From: an uncultured Bacteroidales bacterium
GTDB lineage: Bacteria; Bacteroidota; Bacteroidia; Bacteroidales; P3
Assembly (NCBI GenBank): GCA_900316965.1
Contig: ONEY01000008.1
Coordinates: forward strand, 1 to 64,000
Length of the DNA: 64,000 nt
Reading direction: 5' to 3'
Part shown: one piece after another, positions 17,129 through 25,312 of the stretch
How the letters are laid out: each line of letters starts with the position of its first letter
Numbering within the stretch: the stretch's first letter is position 1
The notes under the pieces: model-generated
The model's database searches: none
What the model saw: only the letters and a program-made list of their open reading frames with translations
What the model was told of the DNA's origin: nothing
Made by a program: the position numbers and the translations under genes

Positions 17129-18091
17129 ATGAAACTGAAAAAAATTCTGATTTCGCAGCCAGAACCTGTCGATTTGGACAAATCGCCCTACAAAAGACTT
17201 ATAAGCGATTTTAAACTCGACTTGACCTTTTATAAATTTTTTGAGGTTGTGGGAATTTCCGCGACAGAGTTTCGCAAAAGCAGAATTCATATTTCCGATT
17301 ACACCGCCGTTATATTTAACAGCAAAAACTCAGTAGACCATTTCTTCAGACTCACAAAAGAACTTAGGGAAGTTGTTCCGGAAAGCATGAAATATTTCTG
17401 TTCAACAGAAGCTATAGCGCTTTATCTTCAGAACTATATTCAATACCGGAAACGTAAAATATTCTTCGGCAATCAATTTTTTGCCGACTTGATTGACGTG
17501 ATGACAAAACACCGGGACGAGAAATATATTTTCCCCTGCTCGGATGAGAAACAGACGGAATACACCAAGTTGCTCGACAAAGCTAAATTCAAATATACCA
17601 AGGCGGCGATGTACCGCAGCGTCCCTCGCGACCTAAAGAAGTTCTCGCTCGATGATTACGACATGGTGGCGCTCTTCTCACCCATTGGTGTGCGATCTTT
17701 GCTGCAAAACTTTCCAAATGTCAAAGAGTCCTCAGTACTGGTTGCTGCTTTTGGCACATCGACACACGCTGCCCTGAACGCAGCAGGTATCAAAATCGCC
17801 GTAGCCGCACCAACAAAGAACTCTCCCTCAATGGCCATGGCCATAGAAAACTACATGCAAGGCAAGCAGCAAGAAGCTGTACTGGTGGTAAAACCCTCCT
17901 CGCTGCGTAGCACCAAGGGGACTCATAGCGGCAAAACTACTGGCACCAAAAAGACAAAATCGGTTTTCGCCAGCAAGACGAAATACAAGCAACTGATGGA
18001 GGAGAAAAAAGCTAAAGCTGCAGCACGAAGAGCCGAACGCGCCGCCGAAAAAGCCCGCAAAGAGGCTGAGGCCGCCAAAAAGAAAGATTGA
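17129..18091 (+). CDS. Uroporphyrinogen-III synthase-like protein with Lys/Ala-rich tail
   Basis: About 320 residues from the ATG at 17129, preferred to an upstream TTG. The first ~245 residues match the HemD fold in its Bacteroidota form: KILISQPEP, then DYTAVIFNSKNSVDHFF, then DMVALFSPIGVRSLLQNFP, then AAFGTSTHAALNAAGI. From about residue 255 a low-complexity tail of Lys, Ala, Arg and Glu follows. HemD cyclises hydroxymethylbilane in tetrapyrrole synthesis. No other haem genes are here, and the family in this operon position is often annotated only by similarity, so catalytic function is unproven. Confidence 0.75.
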   Translation: MKLKKILISQPEPVDLDKSPYKRLISDFKLDLTFYKFFEVVGISATEFRKSRIHISDYTAVIFNSKNSVDHFFRLTKELREVVPESMKYFCSTEAIALYLQNYIQYRKRKIFFGNQFFADLIDVMTKHRDEKYIFPCSDEKQTEYTKLLDKAKFKYTKAAMYRSVPRDLKKFSLDDYDMVALFSPIGVRSLLQNFPNVKESSVLVAAFGTSTHAALNAAGIKIAVAAPTKNSPSMAMAIENYMQGKQQEAVLVVKPSSLRSTKGTHSGKTTGTKKTKSVFASKTKYKQLMEEKKAKAAARRAERAAEKARKEAEAAKKKD

Positions 18092-18114
18092 CGCCCCTCC
18101 CCTACTCATTGGCA

Positions 18115-18522
18115 ATGTTCACCTTCAGCAAAAACGAACGACTATGCAGCCAAAATGTAATAGAACGGCTGTATGCGTCGCGCCTACGCACTCTAGTGTT
18201 CCCCGTCAGTGCACACTGGATTTTCGTCGACGAAAAGGAAGCTCCGGCACGACTGCAAGTGGTCATAGTAGCTCCAAAGAAAAAACTACATCACGCTGTC
18301 GACCGTAACAGGACAAAACGCCTAATGCGCGAATGCTACAGGCTACGCAAAGGCGCTTTGATCGAGACCCTTGAAAAGGAGAACAAGGCAATGGCCCTAT
18401 CCCTCAACTACATCCATTCCACAACTCCAGACTTTTGGAGACTCAGCACATCCTTCGACAAACTATTCTCCGAGATAACAAAGCAGTTAACATCACAAGG
18501 CAACGAGGGATCACTCCAATGA
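18115..18522 (+). CDS. rnpA: Ribonuclease P protein component
   Basis: A 135-aa basic protein from the ATG at 18115. The alternative TTG at 18088 overlaps the previous gene and adds nine non-conserved residues. The start [10 protein letters not shown] and the RNR signature [12 protein letters not shown] (near residues 64-75) identify the protein cofactor that helps RNase P cleave pre-tRNA leaders. rpmH, the usual partner elsewhere, is not adjacent. It overlaps yidD by four bases (ATGA), implying coupled translation. Confidence 0.93.
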   Translation: MFTFSKNERLCSQNVIERLYASRLRTLVFPVSAHWIFVDEKEAPARLQVVIVAPKKKLHHAVDRNRTKRLMRECYRLRKGALIETLEKENKAMALSLNYIHSTTPDFWRLSTSFDKLFSEITKQLTSQGNEGSLQ

Positions 18523-18740
18523 AAAAAATCATCACTCAGTTCCTTTTGCTGCTAATAAAATTTTATCAGCAGTGCATATCGCCGTTCACTCCCGCTGCAT
18601 GCCGCTACACACCAACGTGCTCACAGTATGCTAAAGAGGCCATCCTGAAACATGGACCTATCAAAGGCAGCTGGCTGGCCCTGAAAAGGATTTTGAGATG
18701 CAACCCTTGGGGCGGCTCTGGTTACGACCCCGTCCCCTAA
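18519..18740 (+). CDS. yidD: Membrane protein insertion efficiency factor YidD
   Basis: A 73-aa protein from the ATG at 18519. The features [24 protein letters not shown], with three conserved Cys, and [13 protein letters not shown] at the end are diagnostic. In other bacteria YidD assists YidC-dependent membrane insertion and is encoded between rnpA and yidC. Here yidC does not follow. A terminator-like hairpin closes the operon. Confidence 0.94.
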   Translation: MKKIITQFLLLLIKFYQQCISPFTPAACRYTPTCSQYAKEAILKHGPIKGSWLALKRILRCNPWGGSGYDPVP

Positions 18741-18765
18741 CTAAAAAAAAACCTTTCAAAAAATC

Positions 18766-18796
18766 ATGACAACCTAATAATTAGGTCGTCATTTTC
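18766..18796 (+). terminator. Hairpin terminator after yidD
   Basis: ATGACAACCTAA (18766-18777) pairs with TTAGGTCGTCAT (18781-18792) with one mismatch and a 3-base loop, followed by TTTT. It lies 26 bp past the yidD stop. Confidence 0.6.
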
Positions 18797-18854
18797 GAGA
18801 CATAAAAATTTTTCTCCACAAAGTCACCAATAATTTTGTTATTTTTCACCATAT

Positions 18855-18896
18855 CACTAATCTGTTTTGACATAAAATGGTCAAAACAGATTAGTG
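18855..18896. repeat. Perfect 17-bp inverted repeat
   Basis: CACTAATCTGTTTTGAC (18855-18871) and GTCAAAACAGATTAGTG (18880-18896) are exact complements around an 8-base loop. There is no T-run on either side and a separate terminator already lies upstream, so an operator, a structured leader or a decayed element end is as likely as a terminator. The lipoprotein gene starts 112 bp downstream. Confidence 0.75.
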
Positions 18897-18964
18897 TAAT
18901 ATTGTGATAATTCGAATACTAAATATTTTTTTTCACGACTATGTACAAATCAAAATTTTTCTCG

Positions 18965-18972
18965 TAAATTTG
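18965..18972 (+). promoter_or_regulatory. -7 box TAAATTTG for the 19008 lipoprotein gene
   Basis: The box matches TAnnTTTG and lies 35 bp before the ATG at 19008. Confidence 0.6.
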
Positions 18973-19007
18973 CATTCATAAATAAACCCTTATAACTATA
19001 TAGCAAT

Positions 19008-19556
19008 ATGAAGAAAATGAGATTTTTTGCCATAGCTCTGGCAACATTGATGACCTTTGGCGTAGTCAGCTGCAAAAGTGATGACGATATTGAGGGTCTT
19101 GTTAGCGAAACCCTAGTCAACGGTGGATCCCCAATCTATCTTCACTACAAAGAGGCCAACGGATGCTACGAGCTACGATTCAACATCAGTCTTGAGAACA
19201 ACAATATTGTTGTCACCGGTCTTACCGACACCTTAAATAAACCAGGTCTTCCCTCTATGCCCAACATGAACACCGCTTGCGGTATTGTTGACGCCGGCAA
19301 AAGCGGAAGCCTGAGCGGTATCGATGAATATCCTGCCGACAACGATTTTGTTGACGCCGACAACCACCTCATTGTCAGCGTTCCCGCCGCCAAGAAGCAT
19401 GGCTATGTCATCAAGGTTATTGGTGACGGTAAGCTCAACCAGTACGGCCTGCCAGATGTAAGAGATCCTGAAACACAATATGCTCGTTTGTGGCTCGAGG
19501 ACGAAGCCACCAACGGTTTCAAGGTTAAATACGAATTCCCTTTCAAAGCAGAATAA
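19008..19556 (+). CDS. Putative lipoprotein, unknown function
   Basis: A 182-aa protein with a lipoprotein signal (MKKMRFF, hydrophobic core, lipobox GVVSC with Cys near residue 22) followed by the acidic SDDD typical of Bacteroidota surface lipoproteins. The rest is beta-rich with repeated Asp/Asn/Gly turns (VDAGKSGSL, VDADNHLIV) and no recognised domain. It is monocistronic, with its own promoter and a bidirectional terminator. Confidence 0.75.
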   Translation: MKKMRFFAIALATLMTFGVVSCKSDDDIEGLVSETLVNGGSPIYLHYKEANGCYELRFNISLENNNIVVTGLTDTLNKPGLPSMPNMNTACGIVDAGKSGSLSGIDEYPADNDFVDADNHLIVSVPAAKKHGYVIKVIGDGKLNQYGLPDVRDPETQYARLWLEDEATNGFKVKYEFPFKAE

Positions 19557-19579
19557 ATTCGTAATCATCTCCCAAAAAC

Positions 19580-19612
19580 AAAAAACAGACCTCGCAAGAG
19601 ATCTGTTTTTTT
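19580..19612. terminator. Bidirectional terminator between the lipoprotein and MotB-like genes
   Basis: An AAAAACAGA(C)CTC / GAGATCTGTTTTT stem with A- and T-runs on opposite sides lies between two convergent genes. It can serve both. Confidence 0.7.
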
Positions 19613-20258
19613 ATTTTGTAAAATTGCCTGGCTTTGGAATGATATGAATAACAAAACGCTGATTGGCAAAATTGCCCACAATGTCAGGTTGCTCGCGAAA
19701 CCGACTCTTGTATCCGCTACCCGAAACTATGAGTTCACACGGCATAGAATCAAAGACAATGCCTTCTGAACGCCAGTAATTGACCAATGACAAAGCCCTG
19801 CTATAACTGAGTTCGTCGTTCAAAGGATAATTATCACGCGAAGCCTGCCCCTCAACGATGAGCATGTACTCTGCGTCGGGAATGGAACGTTGGGCATCCC
19901 TCATAAAATCAAGAATAGCTCTTCCTGCATTACGAAGACGGATCAAATCTTCCTTCTCTATATCATTAATGTTAGAGCTTCGTCCACGAAAAGAGACACT
20001 GACATTCTTCAATGTATGACGCTTGAATTCTTCGTTGTACTGGAAATAATCAGGATCGATTTTCTCTATGGACTTCTCTAGTCGTTGGATTTTCTCCAAC
20101 TGAGCCGCCGTCGCATCCCTTTCCTTGGCGGTTTTGACCATTTTATAGTGAAGCATACTGATGGTCAAGACAAATAGAACCAACATGACGAAAAACATGC
20201 TGGTCATCAAATCCGAATAACTAGTCCAAAAAAAAGACTCTTTTCTCGTTTTGGCCAT
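19611..20258 (-). CDS. MotB/ZorB-like protein: membrane anchor plus OmpA-type peptidoglycan-binding domain
   Basis: 215 residues. One N-terminal membrane helix (LMTSMFFVMLVLFVLTISML) is preceded by YSD. The Asp at residue 16 matches the proton-path Asp of MotB/ZorB proteins. A short coiled linker follows. An OmpA-like domain (about 110-205) contains LIVEGQASRD, LSYSRALSLVNYW and the closing NQRFVIHI, in which the usual NRR is NQR. It is the partner of the ion-channel gene three bases upstream, so the two are co-translated. The pair resembles Zorya ZorA/ZorB or flagellar MotA/MotB stators, but no flagellar genes and no zorC/D/E are near. Confidence 0.82.
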   Translation of the reverse strand: MAKTRKESFFWTSYSDLMTSMFFVMLVLFVLTISMLHYKMVKTAKERDATAAQLEKIQRLEKSIEKIDPDYFQYNEEFKRHTLKNVSVSFRGRSSNINDIEKEDLIRLRNAGRAILDFMRDAQRSIPDAEYMLIVEGQASRDNYPLNDELSYSRALSLVNYWRSEGIVFDSMPCELIVSGSGYKSRFREQPDIVGNFANQRFVIHIIPKPGNFTK

Positions 20259-20261
20259 AAA

Positions 20262-21647
20262 TCAAATCACTTTTAGGTACTGAAGAATGAAAAACACAAA
20301 AAACACCAATATGGCAAAACTGGCAGCAGCAACCAATGACTTAAAAAAAGTTGACGGTGAATCAAATGACGGTGATGGAGATGGCAGACCTATATTATGA
20401 CCAGCATTTTGCTGGAGAATACGGTTTTGTGCTTGTACAGTCTTATTAAGATCGGAAAGTAGCTGTCGAACTCCGGAAAGATTATTTACTTCTGTTATGA
20501 CTTTTGCCATTTCTGCAGACTTACTTTCAAGCAACTTTTCCTGTTTTTCCAATGAATTCTCCAATCTGATATTCATTTCCTTAAGATGACTAGCAAACAT
20601 TTCGGACGCACGTTTCATGGCTTCATTTGCGCTATTAACGGCCTCAGAGGAGATGCTTTCAATTCTCTCGATATTCGTACGTTCTCGCATAAAATACTCT
20701 CCCATTTCCTCCAATGTTTTCATTCTCCCCTCCGAATCGTCAAGTCTGTCGTTAAGTGCACGAACTTGCTCAAGATAAGAAGCACTATTGTTGAGTAATG
20801 CAGCAAGCCGACCTATTTCACCAGCACTACTCGAAAGTCGCTCATATAGTTCCAAACTTGATTGTGTTACACGTTTGGTTTGTAGTTTTTCAACGGCATC
20901 GAGAAGCCGAATTTGATTATCAGTAGCAATATTAACTTTATCTACAGTAGTGGTCATCGCCACAGCATTGTCATGAAACTTCTCATTAAAGACTGCTAGT
21001 TCACTTGACAGCTGAGACATTACAGCACCTGTAGAATCTGTCATTACTGGCAATAACTCTGCTTGTATCCAACTTAAAAAGACATGTTTTTTATTCTCAA
21101 CTCCACTTTTTGCATTTCGAACCGCAAGAGTACTATATGTAGTAAAACCCACACCAAACAAGCTCCCTATCATAGCATATGCTACATCTTGTAGCAAACC
21201 GCCTACTCCAACATTAGAAAGATTTTGTATCTCCGAAGAAAGAAGAGTCTCCAATCCTTCCGAACTTACAAGATATAACAGTCCCACAATAATACCCAAC
21301 ATCGTTCCAACCAAACCTGAATATAGCGGAACAGGCAATAGCTCTCGAACATCCTCTTCGGCTGCATCAACATTGCGATCAACAATGTCTTTCACTAAAG
21401 CAAAATCACTCACACGTCCTTTATTTTTCCCCAGATACCTATTAATAGAGCTCAAAATCGAATTCCACACTTCAGATTTCACATCTTTTCTATTGGATAA
21501 GATACGATATGTGCCATCGTCATTATTGACCCCCAACTTGACTTGAAGGTTTATATTGTGCGGGAAAATTGTTTTCAACTTTTCGATACCCTTTAATGTA
21601 TCTATAAAAACTTTTGTTTGGAAACAAATCACTCCAAATACAATCAA
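20262..21647 (-). CDS. MotA/TolQ/ExbB-type ion-channel protein with long coiled-coil tail (ZorA-like)
   Basis: 461 residues if started at the TTG at 21647. The hydrophobic start (residues 1-10) is the stump of a first helix. Helices 2 and 3 (LPVPLYSGLVGTMLGIIVGL near 104-123, LLQDVAYAMIGSLFGVGF near 151-168) carry the MotA/ExbB signature. About 205-400 is coiled coil, and a last helix lies near 435-458 (LVAAASFAILVFFVFFI). An ATG at 21665 is in frame but separated from the TTG by a TGA at 21659-21657. Reading through it would give a complete N-terminal helix. So either a rare start is used or the gene carries a nonsense change. Confidence 0.78.
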   Translation of the reverse strand: MIVFGVICFQTKVFIDTLKGIEKLKTIFPHNINLQVKLGVNNDDGTYRILSNRKDVKSEVWNSILSSINRYLGKNKGRVSDFALVKDIVDRNVDAAEEDVRELLPVPLYSGLVGTMLGIIVGLLYLVSSEGLETLLSSEIQNLSNVGVGGLLQDVAYAMIGSLFGVGFTTYSTLAVRNAKSGVENKKHVFLSWIQAELLPVMTDSTGAVMSQLSSELAVFNEKFHDNAVAMTTTVDKVNIATDNQIRLLDAVEKLQTKRVTQSSLELYERLSSSAGEIGRLAALLNNSASYLEQVRALNDRLDDSEGRMKTLEEMGEYFMRERTNIERIESISSEAVNSANEAMKRASEMFASHLKEMNIRLENSLEKQEKLLESKSAEMAKVITEVNNLSGVRQLLSDLNKTVQAQNRILQQNAGHNIGLPSPSPSFDSPSTFFKSLVAAASFAILVFFVFFILQYLKVI

Positions 21648-21676
21648 AATAATAAGTCAACTCATATCATTATTTT

Positions 21677-21713
21677 TTAAAAAAGCGTGTGTAATTATAA
21701 TTTACACACGCTT
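21677..21713 (-). terminator. Terminator of ribE
   Basis: Perfect 12-base arms AAGCGTGTGTAA (21683-21694) and TTACACACGCTT (21702-21713) are followed on the minus strand by TTTT, 20 bp past the ribE stop and just before the ZorA-like gene. This makes the MotAB-like pair a separate transcription unit. Confidence 0.85.
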
Positions 21714-21734
21714 ATAAAGTACGTTTATATTATT

Positions 21735-22346
21735 CTATTTTTGAGCTGCCATATATTGCTCGAGCAGACGCTGGACATATTTGCCGAAGACATCAAACTC
21801 TATATTGACCACTGTACCTGGCTTGAAGTTGTGGAAATTGGTAACCTGAAAAGTGTAGGGTATTATGGCTACACTGAACATACCTGGCTCGCTATCCACA
21901 ACAGTAAGACTAACGCCATTGATGCTTATAGATCCTTTGGGAACAGTGATTGAAGGTGCATTCTTGGGGTCATACTCGAAATAAAAACGCCAACTGCCAT
22001 TGTCATCAATGACCTTGGTGCATGTTGCCGTCTGATCGACATGGCCTTGGACAATATGTCCGTCGAAACGACCATCCATACGCATTGAACGCTCCACGTT
22101 GACCTCTGTGCCGACATGCCAAGTGCCGAGGTTGGTCTTCAGCATGGTCTCGTCCATAGCGGTGACAACATATTGTTTCTTTTCCTTATCAACCTTAACC
22201 ACTGTCAAGCAGCAGCCATCGTGCGCCATGCTCTGGTCGATGACCAGTTCATCGCCAAAAGGCACCTCTAGGGTGAAATGATAGTTGGTATTCTCTTTCT
22301 CTATTTTTACGACACGCGCTGTCGTCTCAATGATACCTGTAAACAT
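21735..22346 (-). CDS. ribE: Riboflavin synthase, alpha chain
   Basis: 203 residues. It starts MFTGIIE and contains the two tandem lumazine-binding repeats (about 1-97 and 98-200) marked by DGCCLTVV and INGVSLTVVD. The enzyme dismutates 6,7-dimethyl-8-ribityllumazine to riboflavin in the cytosol. FDGHIVQGHVDQ between the repeats is also conserved. Length is normal. No FMN riboswitch is seen upstream. It is separated from the S9 peptidase gene upstream by about 70 bp. Confidence 0.95.
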   Translation of the reverse strand: MFTGIIETTARVVKIEKENTNYHFTLEVPFGDELVIDQSMAHDGCCLTVVKVDKEKKQYVVTAMDETMLKTNLGTWHVGTEVNVERSMRMDGRFDGHIVQGHVDQTATCTKVIDDNGSWRFYFEYDPKNAPSITVPKGSISINGVSLTVVDSEPGMFSVAIIPYTFQVTNFHNFKPGTVVNIEFDVFGKYVQRLLEQYMAAQK

Positions 22347-22418
22347 GATATTGTGAGTTTTATAGCTTTAAGTCGAACTGCATCCAATTCAGCTTAAAGT
22401 TTTTAATATATAATCAAA

Positions 22419-24413
22419 TTATTTCAAGAAGTCCTCGTAGTACTGAAACATCTTCTGATACAGGTGAACGCGTTCGCGACCTAAGACATTGTGCTCATGA
22501 TGAGGATACACAAAATAGTCGACCTGTTTGAAATTGTTGATACAACGCTCTATAAACTCTAGCGAATGCTGCCAAACAACGGTGTTGTCCTCAGCGCCAT
22601 GGATGACAAGCAGACGACCTTCGAGATTCTTGGCCTTGTTGAGTAAGCAGTTGGATTCGTACCCCTCAGGATTCTCCTGCGGAGTGTCCATGTAACGCTC
22701 GCCATACATGATTTCGTACCACTTCCAGTCGATGACAGGGCCACCAGCACATCCTACCTTGAAAATCTCGGGATGAGCCAGCTTCATGGTAATAGTCATG
22801 AAGCCACCAAAACTCCATCCTTCAACACCCATGCGGTCCTGGTCGACGTAGGGAAGGCTCTTGAGAAACTTGACACCTTCCATCTGGTCAGCCATCTCGA
22901 TTTCGCCAAGGTGACGATGGGTGCAACTTTCAAACTCAAAGCCTCGGTTGTCGGTTCCGCGGTTATCGACAGTGAAGACCACGTAGCCATGCTGGGCAAG
23001 GAACATGAAATAAAGGTTGCCTCCTGCAAGCCAGCTGTCGGTAACAAGCTGTGAGTGTGGACCACCATAGACATAGACAAGGGTGGGATACTTCTCGCCA
23101 GGCTTCATGTTAGGAGGGGTGATCAATCTGTAATACAAATCTGTCTTGCCATCGGCCGCCTTGATGGTTCCTAGCTCGACATTAGGCATAGCATAGTCCT
23201 TAAGGGGGTTCGATGCCTTGTAGATATTATAATCTTTGCGGTTTGTCGACTTATTTATGTTGGTAACATAGTTGGCCTCTCCTGGGTTGTCGACAGAACT
23301 GAAAACGTCAACCATAGCGGTGCCAGCGTCATTGATAATAACGGTGTGAGTACCTTCAATACTATTGTAATTGGTCAAGCAATCCATTGTGCCCTTCTTG
23401 AGGTTCACCTTATAGGCGTCACGACCGGCAAGATTGTTCTTGTTGGCATAGAAAAAGATGTTTTCGCCTTTTTTGTCGAAACCAATGAACTCCTCGACCT
23501 CGTATTCGCCTTTGGTGAGCTGTTTCACCAAAGAGCCGTCAATATTATAGAGATAAAGGTGCTTGTATCCATCGCGCAAAGAGAGCCAAAGGAACTGGTT
23601 TCCTTTGGGTGTAAAATACATAGGCTCGCATGGCTCAACATAACGAGGATTGGTCTCTTCGAAAAGGACGGTCACAAAATCGCCCGTGGTGGCATCATAT
23701 TGCTCAAGCCACATGTGGTTCTGCTCACGATTGACCTTGGCGATGAAGATATACTGTTCGTCGGGACTCCAGGTAATGTTGGTAAGATACATCTCACGCT
23801 CATGGACGGAGGTGTCGCGCGCAGTGTTGAGATAAACCAGTTTCTGTGAGGTACAATCCCATACACCCACTGTGACTTCATGACTCTTCATACCCGCCAT
23901 GGGATACTTTATCGGTTTGGTCTCAGATTCACGAGCCTTGGTGTTGACGATAGGATAATCCTTCACCATGCTTTGATCCATACGATAGAAAGCCAAACGT
24001 GATGACTTGGGTGACCAGAAAAGACCTCCGCTAATACCAAACTCGTTGCGGTGTACACTCTCGCCAAGGACAATATTGTAGCCATCACCACGCTCTACAA
24101 GGACGCCGTCGACACTGAGGTTCCCTTCCAAGGTTACCTCATGTCCATTGTCTTTCTTTTTGCTTATTAGAGTTTTATATTGTTTGCGCTCGTCGGCAGT
24201 TTGGGCTCGTTCCTTTTTACCATCAAAAATCATATAGGCGGTATCTTTAACATACGCCAACTTGTCGGTTCCGGGAAGGAATGCAAAACCACGCGCACCA
24301 CGATGGGGATAGAGGGTGTAATCCATCAGTTGGTCGCTTTTAAGTATTTTGTTTTGAGCCATTATGGTAGTTACACAAAAGAAAGCTACCAAAATAAAAA
24401 ATATTTTTCTCAT
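22419..24413 (-). CDS. S9B dipeptidyl-peptidase IV-like serine peptidase
   Basis: 664 residues with a signal peptide (about 1-19, ending MAQ). The beta-propeller half (about 60-420) has TD-rich blades such as ITWSPDEQYIFIAKVNREQ. The alpha/beta-hydrolase half has nucleophile Ser534 in GWSFGGFM, Asp609 in HGAEDN and a His near 641 in PHHEH. Such enzymes remove X-Pro dipeptides in the periplasm of asaccharolytic Bacteroidales. Upstream context: the mannosyltransferase ends 68 bp away on the same strand. Confidence 0.9.
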   Translation of the reverse strand: MRKIFFILVAFFCVTTIMAQNKILKSDQLMDYTLYPHRGARGFAFLPGTDKLAYVKDTAYMIFDGKKERAQTADERKQYKTLISKKKDNGHEVTLEGNLSVDGVLVERGDGYNIVLGESVHRNEFGISGGLFWSPKSSRLAFYRMDQSMVKDYPIVNTKARESETKPIKYPMAGMKSHEVTVGVWDCTSQKLVYLNTARDTSVHEREMYLTNITWSPDEQYIFIAKVNREQNHMWLEQYDATTGDFVTVLFEETNPRYVEPCEPMYFTPKGNQFLWLSLRDGYKHLYLYNIDGSLVKQLTKGEYEVEEFIGFDKKGENIFFYANKNNLAGRDAYKVNLKKGTMDCLTNYNSIEGTHTVIINDAGTAMVDVFSSVDNPGEANYVTNINKSTNRKDYNIYKASNPLKDYAMPNVELGTIKAADGKTDLYYRLITPPNMKPGEKYPTLVYVYGGPHSQLVTDSWLAGGNLYFMFLAQHGYVVFTVDNRGTDNRGFEFESCTHRHLGEIEMADQMEGVKFLKSLPYVDQDRMGVEGWSFGGFMTITMKLAHPEIFKVGCAGGPVIDWKWYEIMYGERYMDTPQENPEGYESNCLLNKAKNLEGRLLVIHGAEDNTVVWQHSLEFIERCINNFKQVDYFVYPHHEHNVLGRERVHLYQKMFQYYEDFLK

Positions 24414-24480
24414 TATAAAGGTTTTATGATTGCTACAAAAGGGAAAGTATACTAAAGATATGAATCTACTAGACCCGAAA

Positions 24481-25206
24481 TCAATATTTGCGCCAGTTGC
24501 GCAGACGAAGGTTGAAAACTCCGAAGAATGCCTCCTTGAAAATCTTCATACTCATCTTGCTTACTCCCAGCACTCGGTCGGTAAAGATAATGGGTACCTC
24601 ATAGACCTTGAAACCAAGACGCGTGGCTGTGTATTTCATCTCTATCTGAAAAGCATAACCGACAAATTTCACTTTGTCGAATTTCATCTTCTCCAGCACT
24701 CGTCGACTCCAGCACACGAAACCAGCTGTGGCGTCGCACACCTTCATTCCAGTAACAAGTCGCACATATTTGGAAGCGTAATAACTCATCATCAAACGTC
24801 CCATTGGCCAATTGACAACACTAATTTTACCATCAACATAGCGGCTGCCAACAACAACATCGCCTTTGCCTGTGGAACAAGCCTCGTAAAGACGGATTAG
24901 GTCGTCAGGATTGTGCGAGAAATCTGCATCCATCTCAATCATGTAGTCGTATCCATGCTCGTTGCCCCAGCGCATACCCTCAAGATAGGCGGTACCAAGT
25001 CCAAGCTTCCCCTTGCGTTCTTTGATAAACAAACGATTGGGAAATTCCTGCATAAGTCGTTTCACTATGTCGGCAGTGCCATCGGGGGAATTGTCCTCGA
25101 TGATAAGCATGTCGAACTCTTTTTCGAGCGAAAAGACTTTGCGTATTATATTCTCGATATTCTCCTTCTCATTGTATGTGGGAGTTATTACTAGTGTGTC
25201 GGACAT
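24481..25206 (-). CDS. Polyprenyl-phosphate mannose synthase-like GT2 glycosyltransferase
   Basis: 241 residues, GT-A fold. LVITPTYNEKENI at the N-terminus, EDNSPDGTADIV near 36-47, and the metal-binding D-x-D in EMDADFSHNP near 91-100 are diagnostic, followed by GDVVVGSRYVDG and RVLGVSKMS. It lacks the C-terminal membrane domain found in some homologues. Family members transfer mannose or glucose from nucleotide sugar to a polyprenyl phosphate at the inner membrane, supplying envelope glycan or protein O-glycosylation. The sugar is not decidable from sequence. Confidence 0.88.
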   Translation of the reverse strand: MSDTLVITPTYNEKENIENIIRKVFSLEKEFDMLIIEDNSPDGTADIVKRLMQEFPNRLFIKERKGKLGLGTAYLEGMRWGNEHGYDYMIEMDADFSHNPDDLIRLYEACSTGKGDVVVGSRYVDGKISVVNWPMGRLMMSYYASKYVRLVTGMKVCDATAGFVCWSRRVLEKMKFDKVKFVGYAFQIEMKYTATRLGFKVYEVPIIFTDRVLGVSKMSMKIFKEAFFGVFNLRLRNWRKY

Positions 25207-25312
25207 TGCTCTCTATGATTTTATTATACTATATAAAAACTGTTAAAAATAAAATGCAAAAATACTAAAAAATATTGAACCACAAGAAACAAAAAGAGAA
25301 TTATACAACAAT

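Noticed and set aside
21657..21659. Recoding of TGA as an amino acid
   Set aside because: TGA serves as a normal terminator in many genes here (for example rnpA, kinase at 26116, folB), so it is not read through generally.
19611..21665. Complete Zorya system
   Set aside because: Only ZorA- and ZorB-like genes are present. Flanking genes are a lipoprotein and ribE, not zorC/D/E.
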